Origin: Mesorhizobium sp. B2-4-15
Lineage (GTDB): Bacteria; Pseudomonadota; Alphaproteobacteria; Rhizobiales; Rhizobiaceae
NCBI RefSeq assembly: GCF_006658505.1
Contig: NZ_VFUZ01000003.1
Span: 310,001 to 374,000, forward strand
DNA: 64,000 nucleotides
Direction of reading: 5' to 3'
A model generated the notes under the pieces. That model worked only from the letters and a program-made list of their open reading frames with translations, did no database searches and had not been told where the DNA came from. Positions 38,364 through 46,814 of the stretch are shown here, piece by piece (position 1 is the first letter of the stretch; each line of letters begins with the position of its first letter). A program made the position numbers and the translations under genes.

Positions 38364-38977
38364 CCAGGAAGTTATCCGAGACACCGTTGGTCCACCCGAC
38401 GGCGGAGGTACACAATTCGACACTCGGCCGCTGGACCGAGATCGCCGACCGCAGCCGGGTTTCGGAGAGCGAACTCGGCGACTATTCCTACATAATGCAG
38501 GACTGCGCCGTCTGGTGCGCGACGATCGGCAAGTTTGCCAACATCGCGGCAAGCGTGCGCCTCAACGCCACCAACCACCCGACATGGCGGCCGACGCTGC
38601 ACCATTTCACCTACCGCGCTTCGGACTATTGGGACGACGCCGAGCACGAGAGCGAATTCTTCGCCCAGCGCCGCGCCAAACGGGTCACCATTGGCCACGA
38701 CACCTGGCTCGGTCACGGCTCGACCATTTTGCCCGGCGTCACCGTCGGCGACGGCGCGGCGGTCGGCGCGGGCGCGGTGGTCTCGAAAGATGTTGCCCCC
38801 TACACCATCGTCGCCGGCGTTCCGGCAAAGCCGATCCGGGAGCGCTTCGACCGCCGCACCGCGGAACGCTACCAGGCACTTGCCTGGTGGGACTGGGACC
38901 ATGCCAGACTGCGCGCTTCGCTCGACGATTTTCGCGAACTCGAGGCCGAGGCGTTTCTGGAGAAGTACGGCGGATAA
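38360..38977 (+). CDS. Left-handed beta-helix acyltransferase of phosphonate operon (DapH/LacA-like)
   Basis: 205-residue hexapeptide-repeat acetyltransferase. Repeats run from VHPTAEVHNSTLGRWTEI to GDGAAVGAGAVVSKDVAPYTIVAGVPAKPIR; the catalytic His is likely in the NHPTW or IGHDTWLGHGS segment. It matches the transferase family regularly found downstream of phnL (the 'phosphonate metabolism hexapeptide transferase' group). A role like PhnO (N-acetylation of aminoalkylphosphonates) is possible but unproven; PhnO itself is a GNAT protein with a different fold. Start overlaps phnL by four bases. Confidence 0.88.
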   Translation: MTRKLSETPLVHPTAEVHNSTLGRWTEIADRSRVSESELGDYSYIMQDCAVWCATIGKFANIAASVRLNATNHPTWRPTLHHFTYRASDYWDDAEHESEFFAQRRAKRVTIGHDTWLGHGSTILPGVTVGDGAAVGAGAVVSKDVAPYTIVAGVPAKPIRERFDRRTAERYQALAWWDWDHARLRASLDDFRELEAEAFLEKYGG

Positions 38978-39064
38978 CCCAGTGCATCGTTGTTGAGGAG
39001 GACGTCCGTTTCATACCCTTGACACAGGACTCGGACAGGAGGCCATCTCCCCAAGGAGATCGCC

Positions 39065-39775
39065 ATGCTCGACACTGTCAGACCATCGCTCGCCGGATTC
39101 TTTGCCGGCTCCAACCCGACCCCGCCAGCGCATCTCGGCACACGCTACGATGCGTCGGGCAATTTCCTGATCGAGCCCGGCAACACGGTCGTCAGCCATC
39201 TCGTCAGCGGTTCGCCGTCCGAAGCCGTGGGGCTTGCGGTGCGCGAGCGGATGCTGGCCATGCCCGATGCCGACAGGCTGGCCTTCACGCCAGTGTCCAG
39301 CCTGCACATGACGCTGTTCCAGGGTATCATCGAATATCGCCGCCGCTTGCCCTACTGGCCGCAGGACGTGCCGCTCGATACCAGCATCGACGCCATGACC
39401 CGCCTCTATCTGGAACGGCTGAAAGATTTCGAGGGCTTCGGCCCTTTCAACATCAAGGTCGTCGAGGTGGTGCCGACCGGCCTCACCGTTGCCGGTGCGA
39501 CTGACCACGACATGCGCATCATGCGCCAATGGCGCGATGCGTTGGCGGTGCCGTTTGGATACCGGCATCCAGACCACGACACCTACGTCTTCCACATAAT
39601 CTTTGCCTATCAGATCCAACGGCTTGCGGATGACAGGGCGGCGGCTTGGCAGGTGCTCTTCGACGATTGCCTCGCGCTTTTCGCGCGGCAGGCACCGGTG
39701 ATCGAGATCAAGGCTCCCGCTTTCTGCGCATTCCGCGACATGAAGCATTTCGAGGAACTGCTGGTGCTCGGCTGA
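39065..39775 (+). CDS. DUF1868 protein, 2H-phosphoesterase-like
   Basis: 236 residues. The first 2H motif is clear (SLHMTLF, His-x-Thr). The second is FHIIFAY, where the usual Thr/Ser two residues after His is Ile, so activity is uncertain. Conserved N-terminal HLGTRYDASGNFLIEPGNTVVSHL and PYWP blocks fit DUF1868. 2H enzymes hydrolyse cyclic phosphate esters; in some phn loci an unrelated 2H protein replaces PhnP, which opens ribose 1,2-cyclic phosphate. This gene could do the same here. Good ribosome binding site (AAGGAGATCGCC). It follows the acyltransferase by 87 bases. Confidence 0.75.
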   Translation: MLDTVRPSLAGFFAGSNPTPPAHLGTRYDASGNFLIEPGNTVVSHLVSGSPSEAVGLAVRERMLAMPDADRLAFTPVSSLHMTLFQGIIEYRRRLPYWPQDVPLDTSIDAMTRLYLERLKDFEGFGPFNIKVVEVVPTGLTVAGATDHDMRIMRQWRDALAVPFGYRHPDHDTYVFHIIFAYQIQRLADDRAAAWQVLFDDCLALFARQAPVIEIKAPAFCAFRDMKHFEELLVLG

Positions 39776-39822
39776 TCGCGCTCCTCGGGCGCCCGACACG
39801 AGGCCTGTGGGTCGTAACAAAA

Positions 39823-39840
39823 CTGACATCAATCCGACAC
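39823..39840 (+). promoter_or_regulatory. Pho box-like element upstream of phnC
   Basis: CTGACAT (39823-39829), four bases, CCGACAC (39834-39840), with a weaker third half-site just before. Same spacing as the element before phnG. It gives phnCDE its own phosphate-responsive promoter about 75 bases ahead of phnC. Confidence 0.55.
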
Positions 39841-39912
39841 CGCAGGTTCATGGCGCTGCGCTAGCGAAGACCCAACAGACCTTCAACCGCGACTGGACTG
39901 GAGCCCGGCCCC

Positions 39913-40770
39913 ATGTCAGCAACTTCCGCCACGCTCGAAATCCGCGGCGTCAGCCGACGATTTGGCAAGAACACCGCCGTCAGCGACGTCAGCATTTCGA
40001 TTCCGCAGGGTCAGATGGTTGGCGTCATTGGCCGTTCCGGCGCTGGCAAATCAACCCTTCTTCGCATGATCAACCGTCTTGTCGATCCCAGCCAGGGGTC
40101 GATTTTTTTTGACGGCGCCGAGGTCTCCCGGTTGCGCGGTTCGCCCTTGCGGCGCTGGCAGCGCGACTGCGCCATGATCTTCCAGCAGTTCAACCTGGTG
40201 CCGCGCCTCGACGTGCTGACCAACGTGCTGCTCGGCAAGCTGAACCATCGTTCGACCCTGTCCAATCTTCTGGGCATGTTCTCGCGCGCCGAATGCGCTG
40301 AAGCGGTCGCGGCGCTGGAGCGTCTCGATATCGCACGGACGGCCCTTCAGCCCGCCGGCACCCTGTCGGGCGGACAGCAGCAGCGCGTCGCAATAGCCCG
40401 CGCCATGATGCAGCAGCCCAAGGTGATCCTCGCCGACGAGCCGATCGCCTCGCTCGACCCGCTCAACGCCAAGGTGGTGATGGATTCGTTGCAGGACATC
40501 AACCTGCGCGAAGGCATAACCGTCGTCACCAATCTGCATACGCTCGATACCGCCCGCGCCTATTGCAGCCGCATCATTGGCATGGCCGCCGGCAAGGTCG
40601 TCTTCGACGGCCCACCGGAAGAGCTCGACCGCGACGCCGTGCGTCTTGTCTACGGCGCCGATGCCAATGGCAGCGAAATCTCCGAGGCCATCACCTCGAC
40701 CAGCGTTGCCTACAAACAAAAGATTGCCGCATCCGCCGGACCGCTCGAACCCGCTTTCCCGGGATACTGA
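39913..40770 (+). CDS. phnC: Phosphonate/phosphate ABC transporter ATP-binding protein
   Basis: 285 residues. Walker [11 protein letters not shown]-loop [14 protein letters not shown], signature [15 protein letters not shown], Walker [13 protein letters not shown], switch His NLHTLDTAR. The opening [18 protein letters not shown] is usual. In rhizobia this system (PhoCDET/PhnCDE) takes up phosphate as well as phosphonates with high affinity. Start ATG at 39913 with a weak GAGCCCGG upstream. Confidence 0.93.
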   Translation: MSATSATLEIRGVSRRFGKNTAVSDVSISIPQGQMVGVIGRSGAGKSTLLRMINRLVDPSQGSIFFDGAEVSRLRGSPLRRWQRDCAMIFQQFNLVPRLDVLTNVLLGKLNHRSTLSNLLGMFSRAECAEAVAALERLDIARTALQPAGTLSGGQQQRVAIARAMMQQPKVILADEPIASLDPLNAKVVMDSLQDINLREGITVVTNLHTLDTARAYCSRIIGMAAGKVVFDGPPEELDRDAVRLVYGADANGSEISEAITSTSVAYKQKIAASAGPLEPAFPGY

Positions 40771-40773
40771 GCC

Positions 40774-40816
40774 CATAGTCCCGAAAGTGGAATTCGCTTT
40801 TCGGGAAAGATCATGG
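40774..40816. repeat. Palindromic repeat between phnC and phnD
   Basis: CCCAT-N2-TCCCGAAA pairs with TTTCGGGA and ATGGG, with GTGGAATTCGC in the loop. The core is a variant of the GAAAAGTG/GCGGTTTTC repeat. It could attenuate or stabilise the operon transcript. Confidence 0.55.
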
Positions 40817-40916
40817 GCCAAGAAAAGCCGTACTGGATCGTCCGCCCGCGTCAAGGGCACCGTCAAAATCAAGAACGCTGCCGGCGCGGGGCCGGAACCT
40901 ACAGGAGAGATGTCAT

Positions 40917-41825
40917 ATGTTCAGGAAAATGATTTTTGGCGCCGTTTCGGTGCTCGCAATGGCCACCAGCATGGCCCATGCCGCCGACATGAAAGAATTC
41001 CGCGTCGGCATTCTCGGCGGTGAAAACGAGACCGACCGCCTGCGCAACTACCAGTGCCTGGCCGACCACCTGAAGACCGAGTTCGGCTTCGAGAAGGTCT
41101 CGCTGTTCCCCGCCGCCGACTATGATGGCGTCATCCAGGGCCTGCTCGGCGGCACGCTCGACTTCGCCGAACTCGGCGCTTCCGGCTATGCCAGCGTCTA
41201 TCTCAAGGACCCGAAGGCCGTTACCCCGATCCTCACCACCAAACAGACCGACGGTTCCACCGGCTATTACTCGATCGGCATGGCGCTGAAGTCCTCGGGC
41301 ATCAAGGACATCATGTCGGCCAAGGGCAAGAAGCTCGGCTACGCCGACCCGGATTCGACCTCGGGCTATCTGATCCCGCTGACGCAGATTCCGAAGACCA
41401 CGGGCATGCCGAACGACAAGTTCTTCGCTTCGACCCAGTTCAACGGTGGCCACGAGAATAACGTGCTCGCCGTGCGCGACGGCAAGGTCGATGTCGCGGT
41501 CGACGATTCCTCGGGCATCGGCGACTTCAAGAACGGCTACAGCTCCGGCACCTTCCACAAGGAAGTCGCCAAGGGCGCCGTCGACCCTAACGACTTCGTC
41601 GAAGTCTGGCGCTCGGGCCTGATCCCGAACGGCCCGCTGGTCGTGCGCACCGCGCTCGGCGACGAGATGACCGCAAAGCTCTCCGCGTTCTTCACCGATC
41701 TGCCCAAGAAGGACAAGGCTTGCTTCGAAGGCGTCGAAGGCGGCGATTTCACCGGCTACGTTCCGGTGAAGCCGGACTTCTACAGTGTTATCGTCGAAGC
41801 CCGTAAGGCTGCCATCGGCGGCTAA
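40917..41825 (+). CDS. phnD: Phosphonate/phosphate ABC transporter substrate-binding protein
   Basis: 302 residues with signal peptide (1-22, ending MAHA). PhnD fold: EFRVGILGGENETDRL, FPAADYDGVIQGLLGGTLDFAELGASGYASVY, and the GGHENNVLAVRDGKVDVAVDDSSG block. The ELGASGYA and NNVLAV segments border the phosphonate pocket in known structures. Good ribosome binding site (AGGAGAGATGTCAT). Followed by a terminator-like hairpin. Confidence 0.94.
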   Translation: MFRKMIFGAVSVLAMATSMAHAADMKEFRVGILGGENETDRLRNYQCLADHLKTEFGFEKVSLFPAADYDGVIQGLLGGTLDFAELGASGYASVYLKDPKAVTPILTTKQTDGSTGYYSIGMALKSSGIKDIMSAKGKKLGYADPDSTSGYLIPLTQIPKTTGMPNDKFFASTQFNGGHENNVLAVRDGKVDVAVDDSSGIGDFKNGYSSGTFHKEVAKGAVDPNDFVEVWRSGLIPNGPLVVRTALGDEMTAKLSAFFTDLPKKDKACFEGVEGGDFTGYVPVKPDFYSVIVEARKAAIGG

Positions 41826-41836
41826 CGGCGAAATCG

Positions 41837-41868
41837 AAAAGGGCGGCGCGCAAGGTGTCGCCCTTTTT
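41837..41868 (+). terminator. Intrinsic terminator-like hairpin after phnD
   Basis: AAAAGGGCG (41837-41845) pairs with CGCCCTTTT (41859-41867), with five T at 41864-41868. It lies between phnD and phnE1, so part of transcription should stop here, giving more binding protein than permease. Confidence 0.7.
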
Positions 41869-41880
41869 GCATCTCCGATC

Positions 41881-42837
41881 ATGACCCTTTCCGTTCCCGC
41901 CCCTTCCGGCACGCCCAACGCGATGGCCGACGCCTGGCGGCGCCAGACATCGCTTCGCCGCCTCTATACGGTGCTCGGCGTTGGATTGCTGCTGGCCGCC
42001 ATGTTCGGCAGCATGTGGTTTGCCGACGAAGCCAATGCCGGGCATTTCTTCGACCGGCTTCCCCACCTTCTGGATTTCCTGAGCTGGCTCGTCCCCAAGG
42101 ACTGGAACGACGTCTGGCGGGCACTATTCGACATCGCCTCGCCCCATGACACTGGCACGCAGGAATTCAACTTCCCGCTCGGTCGCGTCTATGTCTGGGG
42201 CGCCTTTTATGTCCCCGAATATTTCGAGCTGATGCTGATCACGGTAAATGTGGCGCTGGTCTCGACCTTCGTCGGCTTCATCTTCGCGGTGCCGTTCTCT
42301 TTCATCGCCGCGCGCAACCTGACGCCGCATCCGGCGCTGAGGCTCGTCGTCAAGCGCTTCATGGAACTGCTGCGCGCCTTTCCCGAGATCGTCATTGCCG
42401 GCCTGTTCGCGGCCATCGTTTCGATCGGTCCGATCGCCGCCATCATCGCCATCGGTCTGCATTCGATCGGCGCGCTCGGCAAGCTGTTCTACGAGATCAA
42501 CGAGAACATCGACATGCGCGCCGAGGAGGGCCTGCACGCCGTCGGCGCCAACTGGTTCGAGCGGGTGCGTTTCGCCGACCTCCCGCAGGTATTGCCAAAT
42601 TTCGTGTCCTACACGCTGCTGCGCGTCGAGATCAATGTCCGTGCGTCGACCATCATCGGCGCGGTCGGCGGCGGCGGTATCGGCGAGGAACTCAAACTGT
42701 CCATTTCGCGCGGTTTCGGCGCCAAGACGCTGGCATTGGTGCTGTTGCTGTTCACGACGATCTTCATCATCGACCAGTTTTCCGCCTGGCTTCGTCGCAA
42801 GCTGGTCGGCGAGCAAGCCTTCATGATGGGAGCGTAG
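41881..42837 (+). CDS. phnE: Phosphonate/phosphate ABC transporter permease
   Basis: 318 residues with about six helices. N-terminal cytoplasmic part, one helix (YTVLGVGLLLAAMFGS), a periplasmic loop of about 70 residues, then the permease core with EAA-type loop EEGLHAVGANWFERVRFADLPQVLP. ATG at 41881 lies 12 bases beyond the terminator-like hairpin and has no clear ribosome binding site. Pairs with the second, longer PhnE. Confidence 0.92.
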   Translation: MTLSVPAPSGTPNAMADAWRRQTSLRRLYTVLGVGLLLAAMFGSMWFADEANAGHFFDRLPHLLDFLSWLVPKDWNDVWRALFDIASPHDTGTQEFNFPLGRVYVWGAFYVPEYFELMLITVNVALVSTFVGFIFAVPFSFIAARNLTPHPALRLVVKRFMELLRAFPEIVIAGLFAAIVSIGPIAAIIAIGLHSIGALGKLFYEINENIDMRAEEGLHAVGANWFERVRFADLPQVLPNFVSYTLLRVEINVRASTIIGAVGGGGIGEELKLSISRGFGAKTLALVLLLFTTIFIIDQFSAWLRRKLVGEQAFMMGA

Positions 42838-42840
42838 ATC

Positions 42841-44208
42841 ATGTCGACAATGACCGCCGACGAAATCCTGTCGATCGAGGAGCGTTACCCGCAGGTGTTC
42901 CGTCGCCCGGCCTACAAGCGCTACGGCCCGCTGTTGCTGGTCGCGGGCACAATGCTATACCTCGTCTATGCCATGTGGTTCTTCAGCCTGCCTCAGGTGC
43001 TGAGGGAATCGCACTGGGAGCGCCTGCCGCTCTTCCTGACGCAGTGGATCAGCTACGACCTGCAGCCGGAATTCCGCCTCGACCAACCCGAGATCACGCC
43101 GAAATATCCGCGCTTCTCAGCCCTTGGCGATAATCCGAACCCCGACTGGGTGATCAAGAACCCGGACGGCACTTTCACCGTGCAAATAGACGGACCGGCA
43201 AAATCCGTCACCTTCGACAAGACGCTGGCGACGATTACAGCCCACGGCCAGACGGTTCACGTCTCGCTGACCAGCGGCAAGCCCCTGGTCGAAGGCCAGG
43301 TACCGGACTGGATCACCGCGCATGATGACGAGGTGGTGGCCAGGATGGGTTTCGTCGGCGAGGTTCGTGTCACGGTCGACCGCGTCAAGGTGCGCAAGCG
43401 CTTCCTCGGCTGGGCGAATTTCGTCTTCGACACACGCTCGCCCTTCTTCGGCAAGCCGGCCGGCGAAGTGATTTCGCTGATCGCGTCCGGACCCGAGCTG
43501 AAGCCAGGTACCTCGAACCTCGCGCTTGCCGCCGACAATATCTGGAACAACGCCCAGTGGCAGCACGGCGATGTCTGGACGAAGCTGCTGCAGACCATCG
43601 TCATGGCGTTCCTGGGCACACTGCTCGGCGGCATCGTCGCCTTCCCGCTCGCCTTCTTCGCCGCCCGCAACATCACGCCGAGCGGCGCGCTCGGCCAGGT
43701 GCTCAAGCGCTTCTTCGACTTCATGCGCTCGGTCGACATGCTGATCTGGGCTCTGTTCTTCACCCGCGCCTTCGGCCCCGGGCCGCTGGCCGGCAGCGCG
43801 GCGATTTTCTTCACCGAGATCGGCACGCTCGGCAAAGTCTATTCCGAAGGTCTTGAGAACATCGACGACAAACCGCGCGAAGGCATCAAGTCGACCGGTG
43901 CCAACGGTTTGCTGGTGCAGCGTTACGGCGTAATGCCGGAGGTGATACCCATCTTCATCAGCCAGACGCTCTATCAGTGGGAATCCAACACGCGCGGCGC
44001 CACCATCATCGGCGCTGTCGGCGCCGGCGGGATCGGCCTGAAATTGTGGGAAGCGATGCGCACCAACTCCAACTGGGCCAACGTCTTCTACATGGTGCTG
44101 CTGATCCTGATGGTCGTCTTCATCTTCGACAACATCTCGAACTTACTGCGCCGCCGGCTGAGCCGCACGATCCACGACTACAACAGGATCCAGGCCCGGC
44201 AGGGGTGA
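42841..44208 (+). CDS. phnE2: Phosphonate/phosphate ABC transporter permease, long form
   Basis: 455 residues, much longer than the usual 260-300. After helix 1 (LLLVAGTMLYLVYAMWFF) comes an extra periplasmic-side region of about 190 residues (beta-rich, for example TFTVQIDGPAKSVTFDKTLA) before the six-helix permease core with EAA loop EGIKSTGANGLLVQRYGVMPEVIP. The second PhnE of rhizobial systems often has such an insert. Three bases after phnE1, ending the transporter operon. No phnM or phnN follows. Confidence 0.9.
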   Translation: MSTMTADEILSIEERYPQVFRRPAYKRYGPLLLVAGTMLYLVYAMWFFSLPQVLRESHWERLPLFLTQWISYDLQPEFRLDQPEITPKYPRFSALGDNPNPDWVIKNPDGTFTVQIDGPAKSVTFDKTLATITAHGQTVHVSLTSGKPLVEGQVPDWITAHDDEVVARMGFVGEVRVTVDRVKVRKRFLGWANFVFDTRSPFFGKPAGEVISLIASGPELKPGTSNLALAADNIWNNAQWQHGDVWTKLLQTIVMAFLGTLLGGIVAFPLAFFAARNITPSGALGQVLKRFFDFMRSVDMLIWALFFTRAFGPGPLAGSAAIFFTEIGTLGKVYSEGLENIDDKPREGIKSTGANGLLVQRYGVMPEVIPIFISQTLYQWESNTRGATIIGAVGAGGIGLKLWEAMRTNSNWANVFYMVLLILMVVFIFDNISNLLRRRLSRTIHDYNRIQARQG

Positions 44209-44245
44209 TCAACGACGCCCTGCTTGGTAGCGGCCCGCGCCGCCT

Positions 44246-44437
44246 TCGTCATCCACGGGCGGAGCAAGGAGCGAAGCGACGCGGCGCAGACCCGAGGATC
44301 CATGCCGGAACATTCGCGGTAAAATACAACGGTCAAAAAATGTCCGTAGGACCGCCACCGTCGCGGTGCTGAAAAGTCTCGGCGTGGATCCTCGGGTCTC
44401 CGCGTCCGCTTCGCTCCCGCTCCGCCCGTGGATGACG
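44246..44437. repeat. Long imperfect inverted repeat after phnE2
   Basis: Left arm about 44246-44307 (TCGTCATCCACGGGCGGAGC... ACCCGAGGATCCATGCCG), right arm about 44380-44437 in reverse. It fills the gap between the convergent phnE2 and isomerase genes. Terminal TTCGTCATCC and CCCGAGGATCCAT match the outer element at 8256-8540, so it is the same repeat family. Confidence 0.6.
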
Positions 44438-44447
44438 AGTGAGCGGC

Positions 44448-45299
44448 TTAAGCTGCCTTCCTCCACCCAGCCCTGATATGCTTATACCCCTCCCGATAAA
44501 CCGCCTCCGGCGTCTCGGAAAAATCGCGCCACACCTTGGTCGCCGCAGCCAGGTCCTTGAGCGAGCGGCCGAAGGCCTCTATCGTCAGCCAGTCGTCATA
44601 GCCGCTTTTGCGGATCGCCGAAAACGTCTCCTTCCACGGGAGGTTGCCACGCCCCGGCACGCCGCGATCGTTCTCCGATATGTGGATATGCACGATGTTG
44701 CCCCGATGCTTCGTATAGGCGCCGATCGGGTCGGCCTCCTCGATGTTGGCGTGGAAAGTGTCGTACATCGCCCTGATGTGCGGCCGGTCGATGGCGTCGA
44801 TATGCTCAGACAGGTCGGCCATCGTGTTGAGGAGATAGCATTCGAAGCGGTTCAGCGCCTCGAGCCCGATGGTGACGTTCCGTTTGCCGGCATGGTCGCC
44901 GATGGCACGTTGCGAAGCAACCGAGCGCTTCTTCTCGGCGGCCGTCGGTCCGCTGCCGGAGAAGGCGCCGAGCGTCGAATGCAGCGGTCCGCTCAGCGTG
45001 CGCGCGCCAAGTGCATCCGCGCAATCGACGGCCCATTTCATGTAATTGATCCCGGCCCTGCGCGTTGCCACATCGGCCGAGATCAGGTTCATCGCCGGAT
45101 CACCCATCGCCGATACAGCGGTCCGCTCCAGCCCGATGCGGTCAAGCGACTCGCCCAGTTTCCTGTAGTTGTCCGGCGTGCCGGCGAAGATCGGTATCTC
45201 GACCCCGTCGAAGCCTGTCGCCTTGATGTCGCGAAGCAGCGGCTCGTGCTTCTTCGATACCGCCGTCGTCCACAAGAACATGCACATGCCGATTTTCAT
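44448..45299 (-). CDS. Sugar epimerase, D-tagatose 3-epimerase-like TIM barrel
   Basis: 283 residues. The opening MKIGMCMFLWTTAVSKKHE and the metal ligands in GLEALNRFECY (Glu), AMYDTFHANIEE (Asp), VHIHISENDRG (His) and LTIEAFG (Glu) agree with the D-tagatose/D-allulose 3-epimerase group. It would interconvert free keto-sugars at C3. Start at 45297-45299 after GGGAGGAGCGTCG. Downstream of two further minus-strand sugar genes, from which a palindromic repeat separates it by about 215 bases. Confidence 0.85.
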   Translation of the reverse strand: MKIGMCMFLWTTAVSKKHEPLLRDIKATGFDGVEIPIFAGTPDNYRKLGESLDRIGLERTAVSAMGDPAMNLISADVATRRAGINYMKWAVDCADALGARTLSGPLHSTLGAFSGSGPTAAEKKRSVASQRAIGDHAGKRNVTIGLEALNRFECYLLNTMADLSEHIDAIDRPHIRAMYDTFHANIEEADPIGAYTKHRGNIVHIHISENDRGVPGRGNLPWKETFSAIRKSGYDDWLTIEAFGRSLKDLAAATKVWRDFSETPEAVYREGYKHIRAGWRKAA

Positions 45300-45354
45300 C
45301 GACGCTCCTCCCTTTTTGGCGGCCGGCTGGTTGCACCGCCGGTTTTCGCGACTC

Positions 45355-45500
45355 CCCCTCATCCGGCCGCTTCGCGGCCACCTTCTCCCCGAGGGGAGAA
45401 GAGAGATGCGCCGACGCCTCCTCTCCCCCTCGGGGAGAGGTCGAATTGCCCCGAATTGCCCTTCGCAATTCGGTTGGCAATCCGGGTGAGGGGGTCTCCC
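45355..45500. repeat. Palindromic CTCATCCGG/CTCCCC repeat cluster
   Basis: Successive short palindromes (CGGCCGCTTCGCGGCC, TTCTCCCCGAGGGGAGAA, CTCCCCCTCGGGGAG, AATTGCCCTTCGCAATT) framed by CCCCCTCATCCGG and CCGGGTGAGGGGG. Intergenic repeat of rhizobial type in the gap between two catabolic genes. Confidence 0.6.
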
Positions 45501-45515
45501 CCAGCGAAGTCGAAA

Positions 45516-46703
45516 CTATAGCTTTGTCCACGCTCCATTCTTCTTCGACGACTTCACGCAGGCTTCGATGAAGGCCATGCCTTCGACGCCGTCCTCGATG
45601 GTCGGAAAGACGACATCCTTTGCCGGCTTGCCACCCTTGCGGCGCGCCGCACGGATGGCCCGCGCCGCTTCCTGATAGATGTTGGCGAAACCTTCGAGAT
45701 AGCCCTCGGGATGGCCCGACGGCACGCGGCTGACGCGGCCAGCCACCGGCAATGCGCCGGCGCCATTGCGGGTGATCAATTGCTTCGGCTGGCCGAAGGG
45801 TGTGTACCAGAGATAGTTCGGATCGGCCTGCACCCACTCCAGCCCGCCTTTCGAGCCATAGATGCGCAGCTTCAGCCCGTTCTCATGACCCGGCGCCACC
45901 TGGCTTGCCCAGATCATGCCCTTGGCCGGATGCGTTTTTCCATTTGGCTTGAAGCGCAGCATGACGTTGACATTGTCGTCGAGTTGCCGTCCCGGCACGA
46001 AGGCATCGAGATCGGCCGACAGGGAGTCCAGCTCCAGCCCGGAAACGAAGCGAGCAAGGTTGTAGGCATGCGTGCCGATGTCGCCCAGAGCCCCGCCGGC
46101 GCCCGCTTGTTTCGGGTCGCCGCGCCACGACGCCTGCTTCTGGCCGGTGGCGGCGAGATCCTCGGTCAGCCAGTCCTGCGGATATTCGGACTGCACGATG
46201 CGGATGTCGCCGAGCATGCCCTTGGCCACCATCTCGCGCGCCTGCCGCACCATCGGGTAGGCGGTGTAGTTATGGGTAAGCACGAACACCTTGCCGGTCT
46301 TCTCGACGATCGCGGCAAGCTTTTTCGCCTCGGCAAGCGTCGTCGCCAGCGGCTTGTCGCAGATGACGTGAATCCCGGCCTCGAGGAAGGCCTTGGCCGC
46401 CGGCACGTGCACATTGTTGGGCGTGACGATGGCCACCGCCTCGATACCGTCGGGGCGCTTCGCCTCGGCCTTGGCCATCTCGGCATAGGATGCATAGCTG
46501 CGGTCCGGATCGAGTCCGAGTTCGGCGGCCGATGCCTTGGCGCGCGCCGGATCGGACGACAACGCACCGGCAACCAGCACGAAATCATTGTCCATGCGCG
46601 CCGCGATGCGGTGCACCGCGCCGATGAACGCGCCCTGCCCGCCGCCGACCATGCCGTAGCGGATCGGGCCGCCTCCCGTTTCCGACTTCGATGCACCGAC
46701 CAT
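45516..46703 (-). CDS. Gfo/Idh/MocA family oxidoreductase
   Basis: 395 residues. Rossmann motif YGMVGGGQGAFIGAVHR, the CDKPLATT segment (Lys-Pro) and the catalytic GGALGDIGTHAYNLARF with both Asp and His are intact. Domain layout fits sugar, inositol or keto-glycoside dehydrogenases. The paralogue at 10575-11720 is clearly divergent. 111 bases upstream is the TIM-barrel gene 46815-47870, so the two may be co-transcribed. Substrate unknown. Confidence 0.88.
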   Translation of the reverse strand: MVGASKSETGGGPIRYGMVGGGQGAFIGAVHRIAARMDNDFVLVAGALSSDPARAKASAAELGLDPDRSYASYAEMAKAEAKRPDGIEAVAIVTPNNVHVPAAKAFLEAGIHVICDKPLATTLAEAKKLAAIVEKTGKVFVLTHNYTAYPMVRQAREMVAKGMLGDIRIVQSEYPQDWLTEDLAATGQKQASWRGDPKQAGAGGALGDIGTHAYNLARFVSGLELDSLSADLDAFVPGRQLDDNVNVMLRFKPNGKTHPAKGMIWASQVAPGHENGLKLRIYGSKGGLEWVQADPNYLWYTPFGQPKQLITRNGAGALPVAGRVSRVPSGHPEGYLEGFANIYQEAARAIRAARRKGGKPAKDVVFPTIEDGVEGMAFIEACVKSSKKNGAWTKL

Positions 46704-46726
46704 TTTTGTCTCCCTCGTTGTGCTTA

Positions 46727-46765
46727 CCTCCCCCTCGAGGGGAGGTCGATCCGCGCAGCGGATCG
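46727..46765. repeat. Palindrome ACCTCCCC/GGGGAGGT and GATCCGC/GCGGATC
   Basis: Two adjacent short palindromes in the 111-base gap between two catabolic genes. Same CTCCCC family as 10519-10544 and 32230-32415. Confidence 0.5.
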
Positions 46766-46814
46766 GGTGGGGTCGCAGGCCGAATATCTCGGCCTGAACC
46801 TATCCCTCCCGGCG

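Noticed and set aside
39014..39050. TTGACA at about 39021 as promoter of the DUF1868 gene
   Set aside because: No acceptable -10 hexamer at 16-18 bases; the gene can be read from the lyase operon.
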